A DNA stretch of 34,495 bases. Origin: an uncultured Oscillospiraceae bacterium (GTDB taxonomy: Bacteria; Bacillota; Clostridia; Oscillospirales; Oscillospiraceae). Within the stretch, counting starts at the first letter, position 1. Each line of letters begins with the position of its first letter. The position numbers and the translations under genes are program-made. Under the pieces are notes generated by a model. The model was not told the origin of the DNA, did not search any database, and saw only the letters and a list, made by a program, of their open reading frames with translations. Of this stretch, positions 8,327-16,415 are shown one piece after another. The stretch lies in NCBI GenBank assembly GCA_900754515.1, contig CAAEDD010000081.1:1-34495 (forward strand), written 5' to 3'.

Positions 8327-8398
8327 GAATGTTTGGGTAACGCAAATTCACAGTTACAGCCGCGCCCCGACAATTCTATACAGATACAGGAGAGCGTC

Positions 8399-9316
8399 AT
8401 GAGAAATCTTATAGACATCACAGATCTCTCTGTGGAGGAGATCGACCAGCTGATAGCCACAGCTGAAGATATCATTGCAAATCCCGCCAAGTACAGCTAC
8501 GTCTGCGCAGGCAAGCAGCTGGCAACGCTGTTTTTCGAGCCCTCCACCCGTACCCGGCTCAGCTTTGAATCAGCCATGCTCTCTCTGGGCGGCAGTGTGC
8601 TGGGCTTTTCCGAGGCCAGCTCCAGCTCTACCTCCAAGGGAGAGACAGTTGGAGATACCATTCACACCGTCAGCTGTTATGCGGATATAATCGCAATGCG
8701 CCACCCCAAGGAAGGTGCACCCTATGCAGCCACCCAGGTGGCTGAGGTGCCTATTATCAACGCCGGTGACGGCGGACATAACCATCCAACCCAGACCCTC
8801 ACGGATCTTCTCACTATCCATCGGGAAAAGGGCAGGCTGGATAACTTCACCGTGGGCTTTTGCGGCGACCTTAAGTTTGGCCGCACTGTCCACTCCCTGG
8901 TTCATGCCCTCAGCCGCTATGAGAATATAAATTTCGTATTCATCTCCCCTCTGGAACTGAAGCTGCCCAGGTATGTCAAGGAGGAGGCCCTGAAAAAGAA
9001 GGGCATCCCCTACACTCAGACCACCGACTTGGAATCCGTTATCCCCCAGCTGGATATTCTGTATATGACCAGGGTTCAGAAGGAGCGCTTTTTTAACGAG
9101 GAAGATTACCTCCGCCTGAAGGACAGCTACATTCTCACCCCGGCAAAGCTGGAGAATGCCAGGAGCGACCTTTCAATTCTCCATCCCCTGCCCCGTGTCA
9201 ATGAGATTCATGTAGCCGTGGACAAGGACCCCAGAGCTGCCTACTGGCGTCAGGTTAAAAACGGCAAGTTTATCCGCATGGCCCTTATCATGAAGATGCT
9301 GGGCGTTGAGATATGA
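8399..9316 (+). CDS. pyrB: Aspartate carbamoyltransferase catalytic subunit
   Basis: PyrB condenses carbamoyl phosphate and aspartate to N-carbamoylaspartate, the committed step of pyrimidine synthesis. The 305-residue protein shows the carbamoyl-phosphate site FFEPSTRTRLSFE (STRTR at 49-53), the HPTQTLTDLLTI segment and the C-terminal HPLPRVNEI aspartate-binding loop. Length equals the standard 305-310. ATG 8399 follows AGGAG at good spacing; the longer in-frame version would add 22 residues without family support. The stop overlaps an alternative pyrI start. A separate PyrI regulatory chain encoded next door means the product should be the allosteric PyrB6PyrI6 type enzyme of the cytoplasm. 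Confidence 0.97.
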   Translation: MRNLIDITDLSVEEIDQLIATAEDIIANPAKYSYVCAGKQLATLFFEPSTRTRLSFESAMLSLGGSVLGFSEASSSSTSKGETVGDTIHTVSCYADIIAMRHPKEGAPYAATQVAEVPIINAGDGGHNHPTQTLTDLLTIHREKGRLDNFTVGFCGDLKFGRTVHSLVHALSRYENINFVFISPLELKLPRYVKEEALKKKGIPYTQTTDLESVIPQLDILYMTRVQKERFFNEEDYLRLKDSYILTPAKLENARSDLSILHPLPRVNEIHVAVDKDPRAAYWRQVKNGKFIRMALIMKMLGVEI

Positions 9317-9336
9317 CGACGATAGGAGACGAGCTC

Positions 9337-9756
9337 ATGAACATAGACAGTATTCAAAATGGCGTGGTCCTGGATCACATTCAGGCAGGAAAGAGCATGG
9401 ACATTTACCGCTATCTTCATCTGGACAAGCTGGACTGCTCCGTGGCCATTATCAAAAATGCCCGCAGCGCTCACCTGGAGCGCAAGGACATCATAAAGAT
9501 AGACTCCCCCCTGGAGCTGGATCTGGATGTACTGGGATATATTGACCCCAACATTACCGTGAACATCATTAAGGACGGCCAGCTGGTAGAAAAAAAGCAC
9601 CTGGAATTGCCCAAGCGCCTGACCAATGTTATTCACTGCAAGAATCCCCGGTGCATCACTGTGTCCGAGCCTCAGCTTGACGCTATCTTCCTGCTCAGTG
9701 ACAGGGAGAGCCGTCGCTACCGCTGCGCCTACTGCGAGACGGAATTTCATAAGTAA
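9337..9756 (+). CDS. pyrI: Aspartate carbamoyltransferase regulatory subunit
   Basis: PyrI binds CTP/ATP and holds the catalytic trimers together. The 139-residue protein opens with MNIDSIQNGVVLDHIQAGKS, the usual nucleotide-binding start, and carries the four structural zinc cysteines in the expected C-x4-C (CKNPRC) and C-x2-C (CAYC) pattern near the C-terminus. I chose ATG 9337 because AGGAG lies at 9322-9326 and family members start here. An upstream ATG at 9313 overlaps the pyrB stop by 4 bp and would add eight unsupported residues. Either way it is translated from the pyrB transcript, and a terminator follows. Confidence 0.95.
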   Translation: MNIDSIQNGVVLDHIQAGKSMDIYRYLHLDKLDCSVAIIKNARSAHLERKDIIKIDSPLELDLDVLGYIDPNITVNIIKDGQLVEKKHLELPKRLTNVIHCKNPRCITVSEPQLDAIFLLSDRESRRYRCAYCETEFHK

Positions 9757-9788
9757 TCACAAGTAATTTAAATAAGCCGCTAAAACCA

Positions 9789-9825
9789 CAGGGCCGTCCT
9801 TCCGGACGGCCCTGCATATTCTTAT
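9789..9825 (+). terminator. Terminator after pyrBI
   Basis: Stem CAGGGCCGTCC / GGACGGCCCTG (9789-9799 and 9803-9813) has a tiny loop and is followed by a weak, interrupted T tract (CATATTCTTATT). It lies between the convergent pyrBI and trxB/B3-4 transcripts and may serve both. Confidence 0.75.
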
Positions 9826-9859
9826 TATCCGTTATCCGGTTTTTTGCTTATCAGAAGTT

Positions 9860-10564
9860 TCAGAATTCAAAGCTGTTGTTGTCCTTATCTACCAGGCCGG
9901 TAAACACCTGACAGCCGAAGTCCTCCCTCAGCAGCCGGGCCAGCTCCTCCCTGGCGGCCAGGACAGCGTCCAGATTCACGCCCTTGAAGCCGTCTATAGG
10001 GAAAAACACATTACATGTCTCCGGGCCAATCTTGCCGTCCTCGCTCTGGCGCCATATCCAGCGGCGGGTCTTTACGGTGTTGGCGCTGACATACACCAGT
10101 TCCCCCTCCGGCATGGTCTCGGTCTCCGGCTCCCCCATAGGCTGGAAGTGGTCGGCGGCAGTGGAGAAGCGTATCTCCATGTCCCCTTCCATTTTGTCCA
10201 CATCGTGGGCACCCATCGGCAGCTGGTAATTCAGAGAAAATGCGTTGCCCAGATCCACCACGGTATTTATATGGGGCAGGACACCGTTTTTCTGCACTCT
10301 CTTCATCAGCGCCTCTATGGAGCACATGAACTTGTTGGGGTTCATCCCCAGTGCCAGGAAGGCATCCCGGCAGGCCTTTACTCCCGGCAGCTCTCTTATA
10401 TTGGTATCCTTGTTGGCTGCGGCAAAGGCAGCAGCAGCCTCGTCCAACATTTTCTCCAGGTTCCGGTTATGCTCCCGGTTGTTCAAGCCCTGGGCCGCTA
10501 CTACGCCAACGCAGTAGTCAGGCAGCTTTTCAAACACGGCCTTATCAACAATAAATCTTTTCAT
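9860..10564 (-). CDS. B3/B4 tRNA-binding-domain protein (PheT-like domain, stand-alone)
   Basis: The 234-residue protein is built from a single B3/B4 domain, the fold found in the beta subunit of phenylalanyl-tRNA synthetase. Typical segments are GVKACRDAFLALGMNPNKF, PHINTVVDLGNAFSL and LPMGAHDVDKM. Stand-alone members are widespread and some are thought to act on aminoacyl-tRNA or amino-acid-like substrates, but the function of this branch is not established. ATG 10564 has GGAGG upstream and begins 17 bp after trxB ends, so it is probably cotranscribed with trxB; the neighbouring position does not by itself suggest a redox role. Confidence 0.85.
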   Translation of the reverse strand: MKRFIVDKAVFEKLPDYCVGVVAAQGLNNREHNRNLEKMLDEAAAAFAAANKDTNIRELPGVKACRDAFLALGMNPNKFMCSIEALMKRVQKNGVLPHINTVVDLGNAFSLNYQLPMGAHDVDKMEGDMEIRFSTAADHFQPMGEPETETMPEGELVYVSANTVKTRRWIWRQSEDGKIGPETCNVFFPIDGFKGVNLDAVLAAREELARLLREDFGCQVFTGLVDKDNNSFEF

Positions 10565-10581
10565 CTCAAGCCTCCCCGTTT

Positions 10582-11487
10582 TCACTTGTCCAGCCAGGCG
10601 CAGGCCGCCAGGGCAGCGGCGGAGCCGTCGGCAACGGCGGTAGTCAGCTGGCGCACACCTTTTCTCCGGCAGTCACCGGCCACAAAGATTCCGGCGCTCC
10701 TTGTGAGGCAGTCCTCTCCGGAAGCGGCATAACCTCCCTCATCCAGCTCTATGAGAGAGCTGAAGGCCTCCAGAGCCGGTGCGTGGCCAATGGCCACAAA
10801 AAGTCCATCCACCGGTATATCTCTGCTCTGTTCCCCGGTCTTTACCGTAATGCCTTTGAGCTCTCCATCCCCCATGAGGGCAGCGACGCTGCTGTTTAAA
10901 AGGAACTCCACATTCTCCCTGGATTTTAGGGCCTCCACCAGCTTTGCCTCACCACGGAAGCTGTCCCGGCGGTGGATGATGTAGACCTTACTGCACTTCT
11001 CGCTGAGGAGCAGAGCGTCCTGAAGGGCACTGTTGCCCCCGCCGTTTACCGCCACGGTCTTGTCCTTATAGAAGGCTCCGTCGCACACGGCGCAGAAACA
11101 AACGCCGTTTCCCACCAGCTCCGCCTCTCCGGGCAGGCCCAGCATACGCGGCTTGGCTCCGGCGGCAATTATCAGACTGCGGCACTGGAACTCTGCTCCT
11201 GAGGCGCAGAGGACGGTTTTTACACTGTCCTCAGTCCTTACGGAGACGGCTTCCTCCAGTTCCACCTCGGCCCCCTGCTCCATGGCCTGTTCCATGAACC
11301 TATCCCCCAGCTCCGCTCCGCTTATAGAGACGAAGCCGGGGAAATTCTCCACTCTGGGTGACCAGGTTATCTGTCCCCCAAAGCTCTCCTTTTCCAGTAC
11401 CAGGACGCTCTTGCCCGCCCGGCAGCCGTAGGTGGCGGCGGTGAGGCCCGCCGGGCCCCCGCCGATTATCAGAATATCGTATATCAT
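10582..11487 (-). CDS. trxB: Thioredoxin reductase (NADPH, FAD)
   Basis: A 301-residue low-molecular-weight thioredoxin reductase. It has the N-terminal FAD dinucleotide motif GGGPAG, the redox pair C132-A-V-C135 within CAVCDGAFY, the NAD(P) motif GGGNSALQDA and HRRDSFR, whose arginines normally select NADPH. The C-terminal FAD segment is GIFVAGDCRRKGVRQLTTAVADG. ATG 11487 has AAAGGAG upstream. It lies directly downstream of nrdD, beyond a hairpin; no separate promoter is evident in the short gap, so some readthrough from nrdGD is likely. That placement fits supply of electrons to the thioredoxin-like domain fused to NrdD, although TrxB also has general roles. Confidence 0.95.
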   Translation of the reverse strand: MIYDILIIGGGPAGLTAATYGCRAGKSVLVLEKESFGGQITWSPRVENFPGFVSISGAELGDRFMEQAMEQGAEVELEEAVSVRTEDSVKTVLCASGAEFQCRSLIIAAGAKPRMLGLPGEAELVGNGVCFCAVCDGAFYKDKTVAVNGGGNSALQDALLLSEKCSKVYIIHRRDSFRGEAKLVEALKSRENVEFLLNSSVAALMGDGELKGITVKTGEQSRDIPVDGLFVAIGHAPALEAFSSLIELDEGGYAASGEDCLTRSAGIFVAGDCRRKGVRQLTTAVADGSAAALAACAWLDK

Positions 11488-11530
11488 ACTTGTTCTCCTT
11501 TATCTCCGGGCTTATTTCCCCCGGTATCTT

Positions 11531-11567
11531 ATGAAAAAATGCCCGGATGTACCGGGCATTTTTTCAT
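11531..11567 (-). terminator. Hairpin terminator between nrdD and trxB
   Basis: A perfect 16-bp inverted repeat, ATGAAAAAATGCCCGG with CCGGGCATTTTTTCAT, closes a 5-nt loop (ATGTA). The built-in A and T tracts make it a symmetric intrinsic terminator. It would end nrdD transcription on the minus strand, possibly incompletely, because trxB follows without an obvious promoter. Confidence 0.88.
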
Positions 11568-11587
11568 TTTACTCGCAGTTGGCCAAT

Positions 11588-13966
11588 TCACTGGGTGACG
11601 TAGTTCCTGATCGCACCGGCTCCGGCATACTTCTCAAAGCCGCCGTCCTTGGTGATAACCAGGGTAGGGGCCTGCTTTACACCGAAGCTGTTTGCCAGCT
11701 CCAGATTGTCCTCAGCCATGAGCTTCTCGTACTTAAATCCGGCCTTGTCCATATAGTTGCATGCCAGACGGCAGTTGGGGCAGGTGGGAGATGCGAAGAG
11801 AATTGCCCGGCTCTCGGCACTCACGGGAGCGGCTGCGGGAGCATCGGCTTTGGGGGGCTGCTCGCCCTCCTTCAGGGGTCCGTTGTGGCGCAGCACTGAA
11901 TGACCGATGACGTACTCCTTGCGATCCTTATACTCCTGGGTCTTGCCCACGTTCCAGTTCTGCACCGGGCGGTAGTAGCCGGTTATGCGGCTGTATACCT
12001 CGGCGCTCTCGCCGCACTCGGGGCAGGTGAACTGCTCGCCGGTGAGGTAGCCGTGATTCTTGCACACGGAGTAGGTGGGAGACAGGGTGTAATAGGGCAG
12101 CTTATAGTTCTCGGCAATCTTCCGCACCAGATTTGCAGCAGCCTCCCAGCTGGGCAGCTTCTCGCCCAGGAAGGCGTGGAATACGGTGCCGGAGGTGTAG
12201 CGGGTCTGGAGATCATCCTGGATATCCAGAGCCTCGAAGATGTCCTCAGTATAGCCTACTGGCAGGTGGGAGCTGTTGGTGTAGTAGGGCTCCCCGCCGG
12301 GCTGGGCGGCGGTGATGATGTCGGGATAAGTCTCCACGTCGTGCTTTGCCAGGCGGTAGGCGGTGGACTCGGCGGGAGTGGCCTCCAGGTTGTACAGGTC
12401 GCCGTACTGCTCCTGGTAGTCGCTGAGGCGCTCACGCATGTGGTCCAGCACCTGCTTTGTGAACTCCTGGCACTTGGGGCTGGTCATATCGGCCCTTATC
12501 CACTTTGCGTTAAGTCCGGCTTCGTTCATACCCACCAGGCCGATGGTAGAGAAGTGATTGTCAAAGTTGCCCAGATAGTACTTGGTGTAGGGGTAGAGGC
12601 CGGCATCCAGAAGCTTGGTAATGACGGTGCGCTTCACCTTAAGGGAGCGGGCAGCCAGATCCATGAGCTTATCCAGACGGGCATAGAAGTCCTTCTCATC
12701 CTTGGCCAGATAGGCCAGACGGGGCATATTCAGAGTGACCACGCCGATAGAGCCGGTGCTCTCACCGGAGCCGAAGTAGCCGCCGGACTTTTTCCGCAGC
12801 TCTCTCAGATCCAGGCGCAGACGGCAGCACATGGAGCGCACATCGGAGGGCTCCATATCGGAGTTGATATAGTTGGAGAAATAGGGGGTACCGTACTTGG
12901 CGGTCATCTCAAAGAGGAGCTTGTTGTTCTCGGTGGGAGACCAGTCAAAGTCCTTGGTGATGGAGTAGGTGGGAATGGGATATTGGAAGCCGCGGCCGTT
13001 GGCGTCGCCCTCTATCATAATGTCGATAAAGGCCTTGTTCACCATGTCCATCTCAGCCTTGCAGTCGCCGTAGGTGAAGTCCATCTCCTTGCCGCCCACG
13101 ATGGCGGGCAGGTCCTTCAGGTCGGCGGGGACAGTCCAGTCCAGAGTTATATTGGAGAAGGGCGCCTGAGTGCCCCAGCGGGAGGGGGTATTCACGCCGA
13201 AAATGAAGGACTGGATGCACTGCTTGACTTCCTTGTAGCTCAGGTTGTCCACCTTCACGAAAGGAGCCAGGTAGGTATCAAAGGAAGAGAAGGCCTGAGC
13301 GCCCGCCCATTCGTTCTGCATGATGCCCAGGAAGTTCACCATCTGGTTGCAGAGGGTGGACAGGTGGCTGGCAGGGGAAGAGTTTATCTTACCCGGAATG
13401 CCAAGGCCCTGCTGGATAAGCTGCTTCAGGCTCCAGCCGGCGCAGTAGCCGGTGAGCATGGACAGGTCATGGAGGTGAAGGTCGCAGTTGCGGTGGGCAT
13501 CGGCTATCTCCTGGTCATAGACCTCGCTGAGCCAGTAGTTGGCGGTGATGGCACCGGAGTTGGAGAGGATAAGTCCGCCCACGGAATAGGTGACGGTAGA
13601 GTTCTCCTTCACCCGCCAGTCCTCTATATTCAGGTACTTGTCCACAGTCTCCTTGTAGTCCAGGTAGGAGGATTTTGTGTTGCGCAGTTTCTCCCGCTGC
13701 TTACGGTAGAGTATATAGGCCTTGGCCACAGCCTCATAGCCGCCTCTGGAGAGCACTGCCTCCACGCTGTCCTGTATATCCTCCACGGCTACCTTCCCGT
13801 CCTTTATCTTTGGCAGGAAATCTGCGGAGACCTTCAACGCCAGAAAATCTATAACACTGTCGTTATATTCGGTATTGGTGGCCTCAAAGGCCTTTTTAAT
13901 GGCAGCGGCTATCTTCTGTATATCAAACTCAACGATCTTGCCGTCCCGCTTTACTACCTGATACAT
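11588..13966 (-). CDS. nrdD: Anaerobic class III ribonucleotide reductase with fused thioredoxin-like domain
   Basis: NrdD reduces ribonucleotides to deoxyribonucleotides using a glycyl radical. The 792-residue protein has an N-terminal ATP-cone (about 1-95), a 10-stranded barrel core including the conserved MCCRLRLD segment, and a zinc site with C635, H638, C648 and C651 (CKNH, CPEC). The glycyl-radical site lies in RITGYYRP with Gly near 663. Unlike the ordinary enzyme, it continues through an Ala/Pro linker (about 695-715) into a thioredoxin/glutaredoxin-like domain with CPNC at 729-732 and the cis-proline segment KQAPTLV. ATG 13966 is preferred over ATG 13972 because AGGAGG sits eight rather than two bases before it. 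nrdG lies upstream in the same operon. The fusion suggests the reductant is a dithiol and not formate; that is inference. Confidence 0.95.
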   Translation of the reverse strand: MYQVVKRDGKIVEFDIQKIAAAIKKAFEATNTEYNDSVIDFLALKVSADFLPKIKDGKVAVEDIQDSVEAVLSRGGYEAVAKAYILYRKQREKLRNTKSSYLDYKETVDKYLNIEDWRVKENSTVTYSVGGLILSNSGAITANYWLSEVYDQEIADAHRNCDLHLHDLSMLTGYCAGWSLKQLIQQGLGIPGKINSSPASHLSTLCNQMVNFLGIMQNEWAGAQAFSSFDTYLAPFVKVDNLSYKEVKQCIQSFIFGVNTPSRWGTQAPFSNITLDWTVPADLKDLPAIVGGKEMDFTYGDCKAEMDMVNKAFIDIMIEGDANGRGFQYPIPTYSITKDFDWSPTENNKLLFEMTAKYGTPYFSNYINSDMEPSDVRSMCCRLRLDLRELRKKSGGYFGSGESTGSIGVVTLNMPRLAYLAKDEKDFYARLDKLMDLAARSLKVKRTVITKLLDAGLYPYTKYYLGNFDNHFSTIGLVGMNEAGLNAKWIRADMTSPKCQEFTKQVLDHMRERLSDYQEQYGDLYNLEATPAESTAYRLAKHDVETYPDIITAAQPGGEPYYTNSSHLPVGYTEDIFEALDIQDDLQTRYTSGTVFHAFLGEKLPSWEAAANLVRKIAENYKLPYYTLSPTYSVCKNHGYLTGEQFTCPECGESAEVYSRITGYYRPVQNWNVGKTQEYKDRKEYVIGHSVLRHNGPLKEGEQPPKADAPAAAPVSAESRAILFASPTCPNCRLACNYMDKAGFKYEKLMAEDNLELANSFGVKQAPTLVITKDGGFEKYAGAGAIRNYVTQ

Positions 13967-14002
13967 ATCCATATCCTCCTTTTTATCTTTTCATGTATCT
14001 CA

Positions 14003-14698
14003 TCATACTCCCCTGACCTGCACCGAGGGCACAAGATCCCTCAGCCCATCGGCCAGAGCGTGCATTTCCTTTTCGTTAAAAGCTCCCAGCCCCGCAATGT
14101 TCAGCACATTTCCGGAGTCCTTGAACTGCTGGAGATAATACTCCTTGGCTCCCTTTATCCATTCCGCAGCCCCACGCAGGCTCTCCCGGGTGTGCAGGCC
14201 CTTCACCACCGTGGTGCGGAATTCATAGTCCACCGTGCCGGAGAGCAGGAATTCCTTGGACCTCTCTATTGGGGCCATATCCAGTTTCTCCAGCCCCACG
14301 GTATGGGCATAAAGCTCCGGAGAGTTCTTCACGTCCATGGCTACTCTGTCCACCAGGCCGTCCTTCACCAGCTCCATAAGGAGTTCCGGGAAAGAGCCGT
14401 TGGTATCCAGCTTTATCTCGTAGCCCAGTGCCTTTACCTTGCTCAGGAAGCCGCCTATGTCCTTGTGGAGCAGAGGCTCTCCGCCGGTAACGGCCACGCC
14501 GTCCAGCACCCCTACCCGCTTCTTCAGAAAGCTCAGCACCTCTTCCTCATTGGTATCCTGCACCATCTGTTCAGGCAGTACCAGAGACGCATTATGGCAA
14601 AAGGGACAGCGGAAATTGCAGCCGCCGGTGAACACCGTGCAGGCTACCCGGCCGGGATAGTCCAGCAATGTGAGTTTTTGAAGTCCGGAAATAAGCAT
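14003..14698 (-). CDS. nrdG: Anaerobic ribonucleotide reductase activating protein (radical SAM)
   Basis: NrdG uses a 4Fe-4S cluster and S-adenosylmethionine to install the glycyl radical on NrdD. The 231-residue protein has the radical-SAM motif CNFRCPFC (C27, C31, C34) followed by HNASLV, and the GGEPLLH SAM-binding segment. It belongs to the longer NrdG type rather than the 155-residue E. coli type. ATG 14698 follows GAGAGG. It is the first gene of the nrdG-nrdD operon, the reverse of the more common nrdD-nrdG order, 36 bp ahead of the chosen nrdD start. Expression starts at a strong promoter directly downstream of two NrdR-box-like sites. Confidence 0.94.
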   Translation of the reverse strand: MLISGLQKLTLLDYPGRVACTVFTGGCNFRCPFCHNASLVLPEQMVQDTNEEEVLSFLKKRVGVLDGVAVTGGEPLLHKDIGGFLSKVKALGYEIKLDTNGSFPELLMELVKDGLVDRVAMDVKNSPELYAHTVGLEKLDMAPIERSKEFLLSGTVDYEFRTTVVKGLHTRESLRGAAEWIKGAKEYYLQQFKDSGNVLNIAGLGAFNEKEMHALADGLRDLVPSVQVRGV

Positions 14699-14727
14699 GA
14701 CGATACCTCTCTTTAACGTGCTCACCT

Positions 14728-14756
14728 ACATTACCACCATATGGGCCCCTTGTCAA
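14728..14756 (-). promoter_or_regulatory. Sigma-A promoter of nrdG-nrdD
   Basis: On the minus strand a perfect -35 TTGACA (14756-14751) and -10 TAATGT (14733-14728) are 17 bp apart. The leader is short, about 25 nt, and contains the GAGAGG ribosome site of nrdG. Confidence 0.85.
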
Positions 14757-14763
14757 TAGGCTT

Positions 14764-14821
14764 TCACTATATATTGAAATAAAAACAGGCTTGTAACCAT
14801 TTTGACCACAAAATATAGTGT
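14764..14821. promoter_or_regulatory. Two NrdR-box-like operators
   Basis: Site 1 (14764-14779) contains CTATATATTG, a full match to the CWATATATWG core of the published NrdR consensus. Site 2 (14806-14821) contains CAAAATATAG followed by TGT, nine of ten core positions. Equivalent positions are 42 bp apart, close to four helical turns, as expected for NrdR pairs that bind on one face. They lie immediately upstream of the nrdG -35 element. NrdR represses ribonucleotide reductase genes when dATP is abundant. The nrdR gene itself is not in this window. Confidence 0.8.
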
Positions 14822-14849
14822 CGGGCTGCGTATAGCCGCAGCCCGGCAC
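14818..14849 (-). terminator. Terminator of the cation/proton antiporter gene
   Basis: The minus strand can form a 13-bp stem from GTGCCGGGCTGCG and CGCAGCCCGACAC (one G-T pair) around a 6-nt loop, followed by TATATTTTG. Its 3' side overlaps the second NrdR-like site, so the end of the antiporter transcript and the nrd operator share sequence. Confidence 0.7.
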
Positions 14850-14980
14850 CGAGGGATATTTTACTTCATAAGCTCTCTTATTTCAAGAGCAAAAGCTTTT
14901 TTTTGCAAATCTTGTGGATTTTTCCAAAAACATGGTCAAAAATTCTACATGGTATTTTTTGCCATGACGGCAGATCCGGC

Positions 14981-16276
14981 TCACTTCTTTCCTGCAGCAA
15001 CGGCGGCCAGCTTCCGCTCCCTGCGCTCCAGAACCTCCTGACTCTTGGGGCGAATGTCCCCAGCCCGGGTCAGCGCCCATTTGGTCATGGAGGGGCCTAT
15101 GAGCTGATACACCAGCACAGCAAACAAAACTACATTGCGGATCATGGTCCCGTCCCCTGGCAGGGTGGAAGCGGTGACGCACATGCCCAGAGCCACCCCC
15201 GCCTGTGGCAGCAGGGTAATGCCCAGATTCTGCACCACCTTTTTCTCACAGCCGGCATACTTTGCCGACTCCCTGGCGCCTATATATTTGCCCAGAGAGC
15301 GGAAAATGATATACACCAGCCCGATTACCACACTGCTGAGCTGACTGAACACTCCCAGCTCCAGTTCGGAGCCGGATATGACAAAAAACAGCACCAGCAG
15401 CGGAGCAGTCCAGCGGTCGGCATTGTCCATTATCTCCTGGGACAGGGGGCAGAGATTGCAGAACACGGTACCCAGCATCATACACACCAGCAGAGAGGAG
15501 AAGCCCAGCGTGGCCGGGCCTATGGGTATGCTGAGCATGGACAGGGCCACGGTCAGAAATACAAAGCCGATAGTCATGGCAAGACGGTTGGTGTTGGAAT
15601 GGAAAAACTTCTCGATATGGCTCAGGCCCAGACCTGCGGCGGCTCCCAGCAGCAGGGAGGCAAATATCTCCAGGCTGGGGTTTATTATAATGGTATAGAC
15701 ATCCACGGCCCCGGAGCTCAGGGCCTTGGCCACTCCAAAGGAAACGGCAAAAAGTATAAGCCCCACTGCGTCGTCCAGAGCTACTATGGGGAGAAGCAGG
15801 TCCGTGAGGGGGCCCTTGGCCTTATACTGGCGCACCACCATCAAAGTGGCGGCAGGGGCGGTGGCGGCGGCAGTGGCACCCAGGGTCAGAACCGCAGGGA
15901 TGGTCATGGCCTGGGGCATAATGAAGTGTACCACCAGCAACGCCAGGTCTACCACTATGGTGGTGACAACAGCCTGGGCTATGCCTACTATGAAAGCCTG
16001 GCGGCCCGTTTCCTTCAGCTGTTCCAGACGGAACTCATTGCCTATGGAAAAAGCTATGAATCCCAGGGCCAGATCGCTTATGACGCCCAGCCGGTCCAGC
16101 TGCTCATAGCTGTTGAAGCCCAACCCCGGCACCTTCAGCGCCCCCAAAAGGCATGGCCCTATCAGTACTCCCGCCACAAGATAGGCAGTAACATCCGGCA
16201 AATGCAATTTTTTCAACGCCCGGGTCATCATGAGCCCGGCAAACATGGCAACAGATATGGATAGCAGATCAGTCAT
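14981..16276 (-). CDS. Cation:proton antiporter, CPA2 (KefB/NapA-like) family
   Basis: A 431-residue integral membrane protein with about 12 hydrophobic segments and the Na_H_Exchanger fold. It opens MTDLLSISVAMFAGLMM, and later segments include LPDVTAYLVAGVLIGP and the LTLGATAAATAPAATLMVV and VALDDAVGLILF stretches, where acidic and small residues form the ion path in relatives. No TrkA-N/RCK domain follows, so ligand gating as in KefB is unlikely. The C-terminus is short and basic. ATG 16276 has a G-rich site (AGGGGG) upstream and its own promoter; it is a single-gene transcript. Whether it exchanges Na+ or K+ for protons cannot be told. Confidence 0.9.
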   Translation of the reverse strand: MTDLLSISVAMFAGLMMTRALKKLHLPDVTAYLVAGVLIGPCLLGALKVPGLGFNSYEQLDRLGVISDLALGFIAFSIGNEFRLEQLKETGRQAFIVGIAQAVVTTIVVDLALLVVHFIMPQAMTIPAVLTLGATAAATAPAATLMVVRQYKAKGPLTDLLLPIVALDDAVGLILFAVSFGVAKALSSGAVDVYTIIINPSLEIFASLLLGAAAGLGLSHIEKFFHSNTNRLAMTIGFVFLTVALSMLSIPIGPATLGFSSLLVCMMLGTVFCNLCPLSQEIMDNADRWTAPLLVLFFVISGSELELGVFSQLSSVVIGLVYIIFRSLGKYIGARESAKYAGCEKKVVQNLGITLLPQAGVALGMCVTASTLPGDGTMIRNVVLFAVLVYQLIGPSMTKWALTRAGDIRPKSQEVLERRERKLAAVAAGKK

Positions 16277-16301
16277 TGTGCATCCCCCTTTTAGCCGGAT
16301 A

Positions 16302-16330
16302 ATTATAGGCCGAAAATTTGGGGATTTCAA
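16302..16330 (-). promoter_or_regulatory. Sigma-A promoter of the antiporter gene
   Basis: The minus strand carries TTGAAA (16330-16325) and a perfect TATAAT (16307-16302) with a 17-bp spacer. The predicted leader is about 20 nt. Confidence 0.82.
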
Positions 16331-16382
16331 CTCGAAAATACTACCAAAACATTTCCCCTGCTCCCCTTGTTTTTTTAGCTGC

Positions 16383-16411
16383 TTGACAGTGGTGCAAAGC
16401 CATGCTATACT
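16383..16411 (+). promoter_or_regulatory. Strong sigma-A promoter of sdpR-sdpI
   Basis: A consensus TTGACA (16383-16388) and TATACT (16406-16411) are separated by exactly 17 bp. The predicted start lies inside the operator-like palindrome immediately downstream. Confidence 0.88.
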
Positions 16412-16415
16412 TCAA

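Noticed and set aside
11900..14716. A 938-residue open frame on the plus strand opposite nrdD and nrdG
   Set aside because: It is antisense to two clearly functional genes, has low-complexity Gly/Val/His-rich translation with no recognisable domain, and is explained by codon bias in the opposite frame.
14870..14970. T-rich stretch with small hairpins between the antiporter stop and its terminator as a small RNA
   Set aside because: The stems are short and no promoter was found; it is more simply the 3' untranslated region of the antiporter transcript.
14903..16264. A 453-residue plus-strand frame opposite the antiporter gene
   Set aside because: Its translation is Gln/His/Gly-rich without domains, typical of the reverse of a membrane protein gene.
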